DNA of 64,000 nucleotides from Pukyongia sp963768085. GTDB lineage: Bacteria; Bacteroidota; Bacteroidia; Flavobacteriales; Flavobacteriaceae. The notes under the pieces are model-generated. The model saw nothing but the letters and a program-made list of their open reading frames with translations. It had not been told where the DNA came from and ran no database searches. A program made the translations under genes and the position numbers. How positions within the stretch are numbered: position 1 is the stretch's first letter; each line of letters begins with the position of its first letter. The stretch covers positions 186,001 through 250,000 of the forward strand of contig CAVYGO010000003.1 in NCBI GenBank assembly GCA_963768085.1, read 5' to 3'. Of this stretch, positions 36,107 through 45,283 are shown in pieces.

Positions 36107-37372
36107 ATGAGATTGAACCCAAAACATAGTATTCTTATTGGAGCTGTTTTATTACTTCAGCTGTTATTCTCATCGATGATATTTCAGAAGACAGCACCCA
36201 GCTATAACATTATTTCTGTGGCTCGTGGAGACCTATTAAATCAAAATGAACGCTTCGTAGCGGGGGATTTTATTTCCATTGGTTATCGTATTACCCTGGC
36301 AGACACAATAAATGTGAATAAACCATCTTATCCTGTACAACTAATGGTGATGTCGGCATATGGAATTTCCTTACTAGAGGGGCAAATTGCTGAAAATGAA
36401 ATGAAATTCGTAATTCCCGGAGATATTTCACAAAAATCGGGAGATCTGGACTTACGTTTAATTCACGGTAAGCGATTACTGGATACCGCAACCATTACCA
36501 TTACACCTCGAACTACTTCTGAAATACAAATGGAAAACTATCTGGGACCGCCGAGTATGATCGCTGGTGGCAAAGACTTTTCTATGATGGTGGTGATCCC
36601 TACCGATGAATTCGATAATCTTCTGCCCGACAGCACTGTGGTTACCATGAAGGAACAAATTGGTGAAACCAACAGATCGACGGATCTATACCTAGTAAAC
36701 GGTTATGCCTGGAAGAATATTTATGCGGCCGAAAATGTTGACAAAGTTTTTGTTTCGGCAGAATGTTTAGGAGTAAATTCGAAGGAGATGGAGACCGAAA
36801 TACTTCCTTCTATTCCCGTTGATTTTAGCATTTATGCGATCCGCACCCATTCATATGCCGACGGCAATCAAATTACATCGCTGAGTACTTCGATTATAAA
36901 AGATGTCTTTGGAAATATCATAGCCGATGGAACCATGGTCACATTTACAATCATTACTTCGGAAGGCAATACGCTAAAGACCTCAGGATCTATCCTCAAT
37001 GGTGTGGCTGAAGGGCAGATCCTGCATCCCGATCATCCGATATCATGGGAGATAAAAGGAGTAATTTCAGGTATTGTGGAAAGTGAACCGATAACTATTG
37101 AATTCGAAAGTATTACACGGGATTTGAAAGTTCACTTTTCAGAAGCTGAAGGTAAATTATTCGTGGGTCCTCTCACCAGCTATATGAACCAACTTGTACC
37201 TGATGGTACCGAGGTCTCTTTATATAATGGTGATCGTTTTATAATCCGAAAATCCTCGTTTAACGGGATGGTGGATTTTGATCTAAGACAGTATGAATTT
37301 GAATCTGGAGAAAATATAATTTCAGTAAATGCACTTGGACTTTCTACGACATTAAATCTAAAATTAGATTGA
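36107..37372 (+). CDS. Exported protein with repeated beta-sandwich (Ig-like) domains
   Basis: A 421-residue protein with one N-terminal membrane helix or signal anchor (SILIGAVLLLQLLFSSMIF) and then several Ig-like or invasin-type domains: blocks such as MIAGGKDFSMMVVIPTDEFD, DVFGNIIADGTMVTFTI and QLVPDGTEVSLYNG repeat a pattern of DxxGNxxxDGT. It is therefore periplasmic or surface-exposed. It starts directly after the stop of the GT-C-like gene and overlaps the next start by 4 bases, so it belongs to the polysaccharide unit, possibly binding the polymer. Confidence 0.65.
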   Translation: MRLNPKHSILIGAVLLLQLLFSSMIFQKTAPSYNIISVARGDLLNQNERFVAGDFISIGYRITLADTINVNKPSYPVQLMVMSAYGISLLEGQIAENEMKFVIPGDISQKSGDLDLRLIHGKRLLDTATITITPRTTSEIQMENYLGPPSMIAGGKDFSMMVVIPTDEFDNLLPDSTVVTMKEQIGETNRSTDLYLVNGYAWKNIYAAENVDKVFVSAECLGVNSKEMETEILPSIPVDFSIYAIRTHSYADGNQITSLSTSIIKDVFGNIIADGTMVTFTIITSEGNTLKTSGSILNGVAEGQILHPDHPISWEIKGVISGIVESEPITIEFESITRDLKVHFSEAEGKLFVGPLTSYMNQLVPDGTEVSLYNGDRFIIRKSSFNGMVDFDLRQYEFESGENIISVNALGLSTTLNLKLD

Positions 37373-38883
37373 AAAAGAACAGATTAATATATCGCATTTT
37401 AATATTGACTGCATTTTTGCTTGCCAATGCCTTATTACTTTTCGGAATAGGTGAGGTCTATTCTTATCTCAATAGGGGAGCCGATAAATCCGGTATCTTT
37501 CATGGAGGTCTTCGAAGCGATATAAATTATTATCCGGAAATCAAATGGGACATTTCCACGAACAAAGGTCTCGATATTTCACCTACGGTTGTGAATGATA
37601 TCATCGAAGATTATAAATTGGCATGGTTTATCAGGAATAACGCACTGTATTCGTGGGAAGTCACAGGAATCGCCGACCTCTACACAGCTAATGCCAGAGA
37701 GGAGTTAAATAATTTGAATGAATCAAACAAAAGATCCGGCATCGCCATTGAATCAACGACCTTATCGCATAATCTGCACATAGAATTCTTTAGTGCCGAT
37801 GGCAAAATAATTTCCTTTACCGATAAGGACGTAACTTCCTTCAGCAGAGTTTGGAAGAATGACGAATTTGTGTATGAAGCAAATGATGTGGCTAGTTACA
37901 AAGTAATATTACTACTGGAAGACGGATTTTGGCGCGTTCGCCATATGGAACGTATTTCAGCTATCGATTCTGAACCGACCAATAAAGACCCTATTGCATT
38001 AGTTGAGCAGATCAAGGGGATAAACTACTATCCGCAGGATTCAGCCTGGGATACTTTTGGGGAAAAATTTAATGCTGATACAATTAAGAAGGATCTTACC
38101 CTAATAAAGGATCTGGGACTAAATACCATCCGAATATTTATAAATTATAAGGATTTTGGAGAAGCCAGTGTAAAAGAAGATAAGCTAGATAAACTATCCT
38201 GGCTACTCGATCTTTCGAATGCCCAAAATATAAAGGTAATAATTACGCTCTTCGATTTCTACGGTGACTATACCATCAAGGAATGGACGGCCACTCGTAA
38301 ACATGCAAAATCGATCGTAAATTCAGTAAAAAAACACCCGGCTTTGATGGGATGGGATATAAAGAATGAACCTGATCTCGATTTCGAAAGTCGTAATCCC
38401 ATTATTGTTAAGTCCTGGCTCAAACAAATGTTGAGATACATAAAAGATATCGATCCCAAACATTCGGTCACGGTGGGATGGTCAAATCCTGAAGCTGCCT
38501 TAAACCTGAAAAATGAGGTGGATAATATCTCCTTCCATTTTTATAGTGATTTGGAATTGCTTGAATCGGCAATCTCCGGGTTAAAAAAAAGCACGAATAA
38601 ACCTCTGGTTATCCAGGAGTTTGGTCTGTCTACAAATTCCAGTTTCTGGATCCCGTTTGGAAATGATGAAAACGATCAAGCTGAATATTATGAGACATTC
38701 TTTAAAATCCAAAAGAGAGATAGCATTCACTATCTCTCTTGGACTATGTTTGATTTTGAAGTTGTGCCCAAAATCATTTCAGGAAATTCTCCCTGGAGAA
38801 AAATCAAACAATCGAATTTTGGATTAATTAATATAAGTGGGGCGAAAAAGCAAGCATTTACGATTATTAAATCAAATAACTAA
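37369..38883 (+). CDS. GH5-like glycoside hydrolase, membrane-anchored
   Basis: A 504-residue protein with a TTG start at 37369 that overlaps the previous stop (TTGA). One membrane helix (ILTAFLLANALLLFGIGEV) anchors it. Residues 85-205 form a NTF2-like or unclassified domain, then a TIM barrel starts KGINYYPQDSAWDTFG. The acid/base Glu334 is in WDIKNEPD and the nucleophile Glu417 is in VIQEFGLS, the clan A (GH5/GH39-like) pattern. It probably trims or releases the polysaccharide in the periplasm. It is convergent with the GT4 gene (4-base overlap). Confidence 0.78.
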   Translation: MKKNRLIYRILILTAFLLANALLLFGIGEVYSYLNRGADKSGIFHGGLRSDINYYPEIKWDISTNKGLDISPTVVNDIIEDYKLAWFIRNNALYSWEVTGIADLYTANAREELNNLNESNKRSGIAIESTTLSHNLHIEFFSADGKIISFTDKDVTSFSRVWKNDEFVYEANDVASYKVILLLEDGFWRVRHMERISAIDSEPTNKDPIALVEQIKGINYYPQDSAWDTFGEKFNADTIKKDLTLIKDLGLNTIRIFINYKDFGEASVKEDKLDKLSWLLDLSNAQNIKVIITLFDFYGDYTIKEWTATRKHAKSIVNSVKKHPALMGWDIKNEPDLDFESRNPIIVKSWLKQMLRYIKDIDPKHSVTVGWSNPEAALNLKNEVDNISFHFYSDLELLESAISGLKKSTNKPLVIQEFGLSTNSSFWIPFGNDENDQAEYYETFFKIQKRDSIHYLSWTMFDFEVVPKIISGNSPWRKIKQSNFGLINISGAKKQAFTIIKSNN

Positions 38884-40076
38884 GCGGCTACCTTTAGCCT
38901 GTTATTTTCTTTTATCCCATGAAATTCCTCGATATACATATCGGCGATCTTACTCATAGGAAATGCAGTTGCCGCATTGTAATTCGCTTTCGCAATTTTT
39001 GTGCGATAGGCCTCATTGATGACTAGTTTCTTTATTGCTGCTGCCAGACTTTTATCACTTTCCGGTTCAAAAAATTCACCACGGTAACCTTCATCTTTTA
39101 CCAGTAATGATAAATCTCCCAGATTGGGCATAACCACCGCTTTACCATAACTTCCGGCCTGATGCAGTACACCGGAGCTTCCTGTTGTAGAGGTATATGG
39201 AAATACAACCATAGCGCTTTCTGAAAAGATCCTGGGAACTTCTTCTTCTTCAACATAGCCTGTAATTGTTAACAGAGGGACTTCGCTAAAAGAATTCTTT
39301 ACACCCTCTAAATATCCTGGTGTATTGGGGTTATCGGTTCCAGCAATAACAATTTCCAGCGGTTGTTTGGTTTCTTTACGTACTATTTCAACTGCACGAA
39401 TCAGGGATTCTACTTTCTTGTAGGTGCCAAATTTACCGAACGTCATTATTTTTAGTGGCCCTGATTCTGTTTCATACGTTGGCTTATCCGGAATTTCGAA
39501 TGTACCATGGGGAATAAGAACTACGTTGTTGGCAAGGTATTTCCCCTCTAATTTGGAAACGTAATCGTTTATGGTCACGGCTACTTTATCAGCTTTTAAA
39601 ACTATAGAAGTAAGAAAAGTCCCTATGCGATTGTATACGGCTGTTTTCCATTTACTTTGTGTAAAACCAGCACTGTTCAGGTCTACGGCCTCCATGATAT
39701 TATGCAATAGAACAATGGTAGGAATCTTCATCAATTTCGTGAGCCAAGGTGAAAAAAGACCCAATGCTGCGGGGATTTTACGATCTCCAAATTTCATAAA
39801 CTGAAGATTGTAAAGAATAGCATCGGGCCTCGTACCTTTAATTGCCCTGGATATCGTAATTAGATTCTTAACACTATTGAATTTCCAACACTTTATAACC
39901 GTTACTTTACAGCCGTCTATCTCGGTACTTAATCCAGTATCAGCTTCGGAAACATCGGTGTACAATACCAATTCTGTTACCATATCATGATTTCTGAATT
40001 GTTTCAGAAGATGAAACGCGTACTCGTTTAGAGTTACTTTACTGGGTGGATATGAAGTTACAATTCCTAATTTCAT
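38880..40076 (-). CDS. GT4 family glycosyltransferase
   Basis: A 398-residue GT-B fold enzyme. The N-terminus LGIVTSYPPSKVTLNEY is donor-independent; the C-terminal domain has MTFGKFGTYKKVESLIRAV and VVFPYTSTTGSSGVLHQAGS, where the Glu of the usual EX7E motif is partly replaced (Thr-Ser-Thr run). The end GLHQ-AGSYGKAVVMPN matches GT4. It would add a sugar in the cytoplasm from a nucleotide donor. It is the last gene of the STAS, flippase, GT4 unit, after a 134-base gap. The C-terminus is KVAA. Confidence 0.82.
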   Translation of the reverse strand: MKLGIVTSYPPSKVTLNEYAFHLLKQFRNHDMVTELVLYTDVSEADTGLSTEIDGCKVTVIKCWKFNSVKNLITISRAIKGTRPDAILYNLQFMKFGDRKIPAALGLFSPWLTKLMKIPTIVLLHNIMEAVDLNSAGFTQSKWKTAVYNRIGTFLTSIVLKADKVAVTINDYVSKLEGKYLANNVVLIPHGTFEIPDKPTYETESGPLKIMTFGKFGTYKKVESLIRAVEIVRKETKQPLEIVIAGTDNPNTPGYLEGVKNSFSEVPLLTITGYVEEEEVPRIFSESAMVVFPYTSTTGSSGVLHQAGSYGKAVVMPNLGDLSLLVKDEGYRGEFFEPESDKSLAAAIKKLVINEAYRTKIAKANYNAATAFPMSKIADMYIEEFHGIKENNRLKVAA

Positions 40077-40210
40077 TATTTCTTGTTTTATTTAATTGTT
40101 ATTATTGGCACAAAGATGCTTCTATTGGATATCGGTTTAGGGAAGGATTCGACAGACTGGCGTTTGCTGTAGATAAATGGAAGAGCAATAGCGACGAAGC
40201 GATTTTCAGC

Positions 40211-41447
40211 TTATTTGGTATGGCGCCGAAAATAACCAACTTGCAATGCCAGCAGTACTCCCATTGCCACGATTTGCATTAAAACGACCTCGAACAGGTT
40301 ATCGTGAAAAAACAGTATGAGGATAATCTGAACAATTCCCATAATCGCGGCAATCAAGATTGGCAAGTAATGATCTAATGAAAGGAAATAGTATGCAAAA
40401 ACGTTTGAAATAGCGAATAATCCAGTTGCTAAGGCATACCAACCCAATAATGGTGAAATCTCCAGAAATTCTTCACCAAATAATATTCCAACAGCGAAAT
40501 CGGGGAAAATAAAGGTGAAACACACAATTGCTACGCACAATGCCGTTATATACATCAGATATTTTGATAATATGGGCAATGTGTTTAAACCTTCCTTGCG
40601 GTATTTAATAACCTTTGGAAGTAATAACATCACAAACATCCAGGTTACGAAATAAACTACCCGGCCTATAAGCGCCAAAGACGCATATAAACCAGCATCA
40701 TAAGCTTCAAAAAAATGTTTTACCAGGAGAATATCACTGTTATTGCAAATAATTAATGTCCCCTCGTAGCATGCGGAGATTAATAAGAAACTCAATATCC
40801 TCTTTTGGTTTTTTGCCGAGATCTTATGCTTTTACCTTTTTAAAACGTACTATTGATTTGAATGGAAAAAGTCCCGAGATCATTGATATAGCGATTCCAG
40901 TTGCCACTGCTACCGAGGAACTGATCTGAAAAAAGTATAAGACAGCGAAAGTCATCACCAACCTTGCGATCATTTCCATTTGATAGGTTCCGGAAAGTTT
41001 TACAAAATCGCTACTTCCCTGATATCTTCCTCGGTTCACACTCATGGCGAAATACAAAGGAATAACACATCCAAAAATTGTAAACATTTCACTCGAACCG
41101 GTGTGAAACAGCTGTTGAAGATATTTTGCCGATAACACCATAACAGCTCCAAGAATCAATCCAAGGACAATCGCATTTCGAAAGGCCCATTTCACGAATT
41201 GAATTTGACCTTCAGAATCGAATTCTAAGGTAAACTTGGCCACTGCCAGCTGATACGTCATCGCTACAAAGGATAATACCAACAGCAACGTAATGAGTAT
41301 AGCCGCATCGGCGAACTCAGTCGGTCCGAGGTATCGCCCCAGAATTAAATTATAGGCATAATTCCCGGCATTTACAAGTAGTCCACTAAGCATAAAAACT
41401 TGCTCGGACTTCAGCTGGAAAGGTATTCTTTTAGCGATAGATATCAT
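40211..41447 (-). pseudogene. Polysaccharide flippase (Wzx/MATE-like), frameshifted
   Basis: The first part (41447-40824) encodes six helices (EQVFMLSGLLVNAGNYAYNL onward) and ends FKKVKA. One base off, KHKISAKNQKRILSFLLISA continues directly into the second part, open to 40211 with six more helices (LYASLALIGRVVYFVTWMF). The joined protein, about 412 residues, is a standard polysaccharide flippase. The shift lies in the A-rich run of codons AAA AAG GTA AAA at about 40824-40840 (net +1). A homopolymer sequencing error or a real mutation are both possible. Role: lipid-linked sugar or polysaccharide export across the inner membrane. Confidence 0.85.
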
Positions 41448-41457
41448 GATTGAGGTT

Positions 41458-41751
41458 TTATGCTGCGGCTAACAACGTTTGATCCATCATACGAAAAGGA
41501 CCCAGGATTTTCCTGTTATCACCGAAGAAAACCTGAACCGATTTCCTGATCTTGAAAGCTTCTTCTTTTAATCCTACGAGCATCATGGCTCCTGAAAGAT
41601 CCATATCGTCGAGATTACAAAGACTTATATTTAATTCACCGTCATTATGAAGTTTCGAATTAAAAAAGTTTCGCACTTCATGCACCTGACTACTACAGAG
41701 TCTACCCTGAAGTTCATATACATTATCTGTTTTAGTAATTTTTAATGCCAT
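41458..41751 (-). CDS. STAS domain-like protein
   Basis: A 97-residue soluble protein. ALKITKTDNVYELQGRLCSSQ, LNISLCNLDDMDLSGAMMLVG and VQVFFGDNRKI follow the beta-alpha layout of STAS/anti-anti-sigma proteins, with Ser in DLSGA at the phosphorylation position. It has no sigma-factor neighbour. It is the first gene of a minus-strand unit with the flippase and GT4 genes (10-base gap), so it may tune the transporter or glycosyltransferase. The C-terminus is LLAAA. Confidence 0.7.
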   Translation of the reverse strand: MALKITKTDNVYELQGRLCSSQVHEVRNFFNSKLHNDGELNISLCNLDDMDLSGAMMLVGLKEEAFKIRKSVQVFFGDNRKILGPFRMMDQTLLAAA

Positions 41752-42209
41752 GTTTGTTTGTTTTTATTAATTGACTCTCTTTAATAGATCCTTAGTGTAT
41801 AGGTTATGAACTATAGACAATGAATTATCTACTTTATAATTTGTGTTTTTGTAAACCACTCTTAATGTGTTCATACTGTTATTAATCACAAGTTTCATTT
41901 GAATGTTTTTATTATTTCTGCTGCAAATATCAGATAGACGAGCAGGTAAAATGGAGATTATCGACGAGTTGAAATTAGGTGTAGACGAATGGTAAATTAT
42001 TACATGTCAAGCGACATTTTGTAGTAATTCAAATTCGTAAGTAGCAGTAATAGCAGAATGAACTCACTATTGGGTATTCAATAAGTCCTTATTGACCTTC
42101 CAGGACGCGGTAACTACTCCGATATACCAATTACTGTCGATGAGCGGTAGTGATGTATAGATTAAAACTGTCCGCTCTGAACTTACCTTGCAATCAGAAA
42201 CTTTTACTT
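41752..42209. other. 458-bp intergenic region between STAS and porin genes
   Basis: No gene is supported here. It contains the phased repeats of site B (41961-41990) and a third related 9-mer TAGACGAGC at 41935-41943, 26 bp upstream. The rest is AT-rich divergent promoter DNA with a possible plus-strand -7 ACATTTTG at 42014-42021. Confidence 0.6.
41961..41990. promoter_or_regulatory. 21-bp phased 9-mer repeats (site B)
   Basis: TCGACGAGT at 41961-41969 and TAGACGAAT at 41982-41990 in direct orientation with a period of 21 bp, the same spacing as at sites A and C. It lies between the divergent STAS unit and the porin gene. Confidence 0.65.
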
Positions 42210-44240
42210 ATGAAAGCATCATTTACAGCTATATTGATTTTATGTTTTGCCTGGATCTCAGGACAAGAAATGAATCAGGGATTCGACCTGTTAGAAACAG
42301 GACAGTATCAAGCGGCGGAGGAATTCTTTTCCGAGGTTGTCCGGGAATATCCCGAGAACAAAACAGCAAGGTTATGTTATGGCAGAGCGATTGGATTAAA
42401 TGGAAAACCTGATCTGGCTAAGGATGTCTTCTCTCAGTTAATTCAACTATTTCCAGAAGACCTTGAACTAAAACTAAATTTTGCAGAATCACTTTTATGG
42501 AATAAAGAATTCGAAAATGCCAAGAAGTATTACGCAACACTCCTCAAGCAGAATCAAAATAGCTTTCCCATTGTGCTTGGTTATGCAAACGCTCTTTCAA
42601 ATCTGAAAGAGTACAATATGGCGTTAGAGTATATCGAGCGGGCTTTGAAGATCGATCCTTCGAATCCTAACGCTATGATCAGTAGAAAATATATCCGATT
42701 GGGAATGGCATCAAAACTGGTTGAAACTAATCAGTCGGAAAAAGCATTATCACTATTAAACCAAAACCTGGTAGATTTTCCTATCGACGGGGATACTCAG
42801 CTAAGTATCATCAATGTGCACTTGGTAAATAACAATCTGGACGAGGCAGAAAGTGAATATCTTAAGCTTAAAGACAGTATCACTTCTTACACAGGACTTT
42901 CCCTGATAGCACACAAACGTAAAAAGGAAGAACTAGCCTTAAAATGGGCTTCCGAAGCTACCAAACTAGCGGAAATTAAAGGAGACTCTGTAAAAATTCT
43001 ACTGGCTAACGAACGTTATGTACAGGCGTTATTGTGGAATAAAAAATATAAGAAAGCTAAAGAAAACATAGAAATTCTGGATAGCTTATTTACCGGATCA
43101 AGTTCGGTAAAAGGCTTAAAGGGATCTTACGGAATGTACTCAGGAAAGTTCTCAAAAAGTATTCAGGTATATAAGGATATATTGGTTCAAGATTCCACTT
43201 CATTCGATGGTAATTTAGGGATTGCCAATGCCTACAGGGCCCAGGGAGATCTTAAGAATGCCCGAAAGTATGCTGCAAAAACTCTTCACTTCTATCCTAA
43301 TCAGAAGGATGCACTTTCCCTACTAAACATATTGGAAAAAAGCCTGTCGCCTGTATCTGTAAACACAATATCCTATTCTATTGATAATGGTAATAATGAA
43401 GCTGTTAGTATTGCCAGTTATCTCGAATTACCAATTTCACCAAATACAAAAGGATTATTGGGTTATAACTATCGTACTACCGAAAATCTCGATAATGGTG
43501 CTATGGCGTATAATACCAATATTACATTTGGTATAAAGCAACGGATCATTAACAATACCTGGTTAGAAGGTAGTCTGGGCTTTTTAAAGGCAAATGCAGA
43601 AACCAATTCTTACTCCGATGTAAATGGTTCACTGTTTGTTAGCTCCCGTCCACTTCCTAATCAATACCTGAAGGTTGGTTTCGGAAGGGAATTACAAAAC
43701 TTCAACGCAACACTGATAGATGAAAAGATCTTTATGAATAATTTCATGGTCAATTACAACATGGGAACAAATTTCGGACTGGGATGGTATACCGGATATA
43801 CGTATACTTTTCAAACAGATGATAACATCCGGAATTTACTTTTTACATCATTATACTATCAATTCACGGATAGCCCGCTAATAAAAGGAGGGATAAATTA
43901 TCAGTTTCTAGGCTTTAAAGAGCAGGTGCCTCAACTATATTTCAGTCCGTCGAAATACCAGTCAGTTGAGATATTCTTTGATCTTAGTGGGAGAAGCGGC
44001 AGATGGAACTATTCTTTGAATGGAGCGGGTGGATTTCAATTTGTTGACGACGATAAAGCCAATTCTCTATTCAGATTTGAGGCAAAAGCAAGTTATGAGG
44101 TCTCCGGACGCTTACTAATAAGTGCATATTCAAAATACAGTAATATCGCTTCAGAAACAGCGACGGGGTTTAAATTTACAGAAGTTGGACTAAGTATAAG
44201 ATGGCAGTTTATGAAAGCTCCATTGTTTCGTTCGAACTAA
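42210..44240 (+). CDS. TPR and outer-membrane beta-barrel protein (polysaccharide export porin-like)
   Basis: A 676-residue protein starting at ATG 42210, which gives a signal peptide (MKASFTAILILCFAWISGQ). Residues 25-390 are tetratricopeptide repeats (LETGQYQAAEEFFSEVV, ALEYIERALKIDPSNPNAM, ARKYAAKTLHFYPNQKDAL). The C-terminal 280 residues are amphipathic strands of a 16-18 strand barrel like YaiO or the PelB/BcsC end. TPR plus barrel is the layout of exopolysaccharide outer-membrane secretins. Its stop overlaps that of the LytTR gene by 4 bases. It is the single gene on the right side of the site B promoter. Confidence 0.8.
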   Translation: MKASFTAILILCFAWISGQEMNQGFDLLETGQYQAAEEFFSEVVREYPENKTARLCYGRAIGLNGKPDLAKDVFSQLIQLFPEDLELKLNFAESLLWNKEFENAKKYYATLLKQNQNSFPIVLGYANALSNLKEYNMALEYIERALKIDPSNPNAMISRKYIRLGMASKLVETNQSEKALSLLNQNLVDFPIDGDTQLSIINVHLVNNNLDEAESEYLKLKDSITSYTGLSLIAHKRKKEELALKWASEATKLAEIKGDSVKILLANERYVQALLWNKKYKKAKENIEILDSLFTGSSSVKGLKGSYGMYSGKFSKSIQVYKDILVQDSTSFDGNLGIANAYRAQGDLKNARKYAAKTLHFYPNQKDALSLLNILEKSLSPVSVNTISYSIDNGNNEAVSIASYLELPISPNTKGLLGYNYRTTENLDNGAMAYNTNITFGIKQRIINNTWLEGSLGFLKANAETNSYSDVNGSLFVSSRPLPNQYLKVGFGRELQNFNATLIDEKIFMNNFMVNYNMGTNFGLGWYTGYTYTFQTDDNIRNLLFTSLYYQFTDSPLIKGGINYQFLGFKEQVPQLYFSPSKYQSVEIFFDLSGRSGRWNYSLNGAGGFQFVDDDKANSLFRFEAKASYEVSGRLLISAYSKYSNIASETATGFKFTEVGLSIRWQFMKAPLFRSN

Positions 44241-44959
44241 AGCAAATTCAAACGTTTCATCAACTCGGGCCTATTCGATCGGCTTATAGGAATAACATCC
44301 TTCGCTATCAGGACACTGTTATCTTCAATATCAATTATCTTCTTGATATTTATAATATATGATCTGTGCACCTTTAGGAACAAACTATCGGGTAGTTTAT
44401 CTTCAATTTTCTTCAAAGTTGAATGCACCGTATAATTCTTGTCGTCTGTCTTAATAAGTATATAATCCCCTTTTGCCTCGATGAGGTAGATCTTTTCAAA
44501 ATCAATTTTAATTAATCGCCTGTCTATGTTAACATATAGTTCTTTTTTCGACAGTCCCTTCTCCTTATTGGGAGCAGAGTCGGAATTGGAAGTAACAGAA
44601 GCAACAAAATTCTCTGCTTTCTGAATTGCTTTTAGAAACCGAGGCAGTGTAACGGGTTTTACAAGATAATCTACTATACAATCATATTCGAACGCATTTA
44701 TGGCAAAATTTTTATCTGAAGTGGTTAGTACTATTTTCGGAGGATTTTTAACAGTGTCAATAAAATCGAATCCCGTAAAGTCCGGCATGTGAATATCAAG
44801 GAAGATCAGATCCACCTGGTTCTTATTCAGAAATTTAATAGCTTGTATTGCATTCGGAAATTCTTCAACGACTTCTAAAGATTCAACCTGGGAACATAAA
44901 TGAGCGATAATCGCTCTGGCCGCAGCTTCATCGTCTATTATAATACATTTCATTTCCAC
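44237..44959 (-). CDS. LytTR-type response regulator
   Basis: A 240-residue protein. The receiver domain has IIIDDEAAAR, phosphorylation Asp55 in LIFLDIHMPD and Lys in YLVKPV. The LytTR DNA-binding domain follows: YVNIDRRLIKIDFEKIYLIE, TVHSTLKKIEDKLP and FLKVHRSYIINIKKI. Such regulators bind pairs of 9-bp direct repeats with 12-13 bp between them. It is the last gene of the H-NOX operon and is the natural candidate for binding the 21-bp phased sites at 32.9, 42.0 and 48.3 kb. Confidence 0.92.
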   Translation of the reverse strand: MEMKCIIIDDEAAARAIIAHLCSQVESLEVVEEFPNAIQAIKFLNKNQVDLIFLDIHMPDFTGFDFIDTVKNPPKIVLTTSDKNFAINAFEYDCIVDYLVKPVTLPRFLKAIQKAENFVASVTSNSDSAPNKEKGLSKKELYVNIDRRLIKIDFEKIYLIEAKGDYILIKTDDKNYTVHSTLKKIEDKLPDSLFLKVHRSYIINIKKIIDIEDNSVLIAKDVIPISRSNRPELMKRLNLL

Positions 44960-44965
44960 ATCAAT

Positions 44966-45280
44966 TTATAGTTCAGCAATAAATTCGGACATTTTATTTA
45001 GAATTTCATCAAATTTCTCATGTCCATCCCAACGACCTTCCCTCAATACCTCCTCATAGTCTGTCGCTATCTGATAACTTTCAGACATCCCCAAAATACT
45101 AATTTTATGTTTAAGTTTATGTACTATGGCGGCCGCTTTATCAGTATTCTCCATAAAACATTCCATGTAAATCGTTATTTCACCTTGAAGTTCAGTTTTT
45201 ACAATGTTTATAAGTTTCATTCTGAATTGCCCGTCACTCCCGGAAAGTTCATCAATAAATGAGAGATTTGGTGTAGGCAT
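44966..45280 (-). CDS. Hpt domain phosphotransfer protein
   Basis: A 104-residue all-helical protein. The phosphorylation motif is AIVHKLKHKISILGM with His54, close to the family pattern HxLKG. It would carry phosphate between the kinase and a receiver. It lies 3 bases from the kinase stop and 6 from the LytTR start, inside the five-gene operon. Confidence 0.85.
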   Translation of the reverse strand: MPTPNLSFIDELSGSDGQFRMKLINIVKTELQGEITIYMECFMENTDKAAAIVHKLKHKISILGMSESYQIATDYEEVLREGRWDGHEKFDEILNKMSEFIAEL

Positions 45281-45283
45281 TCT

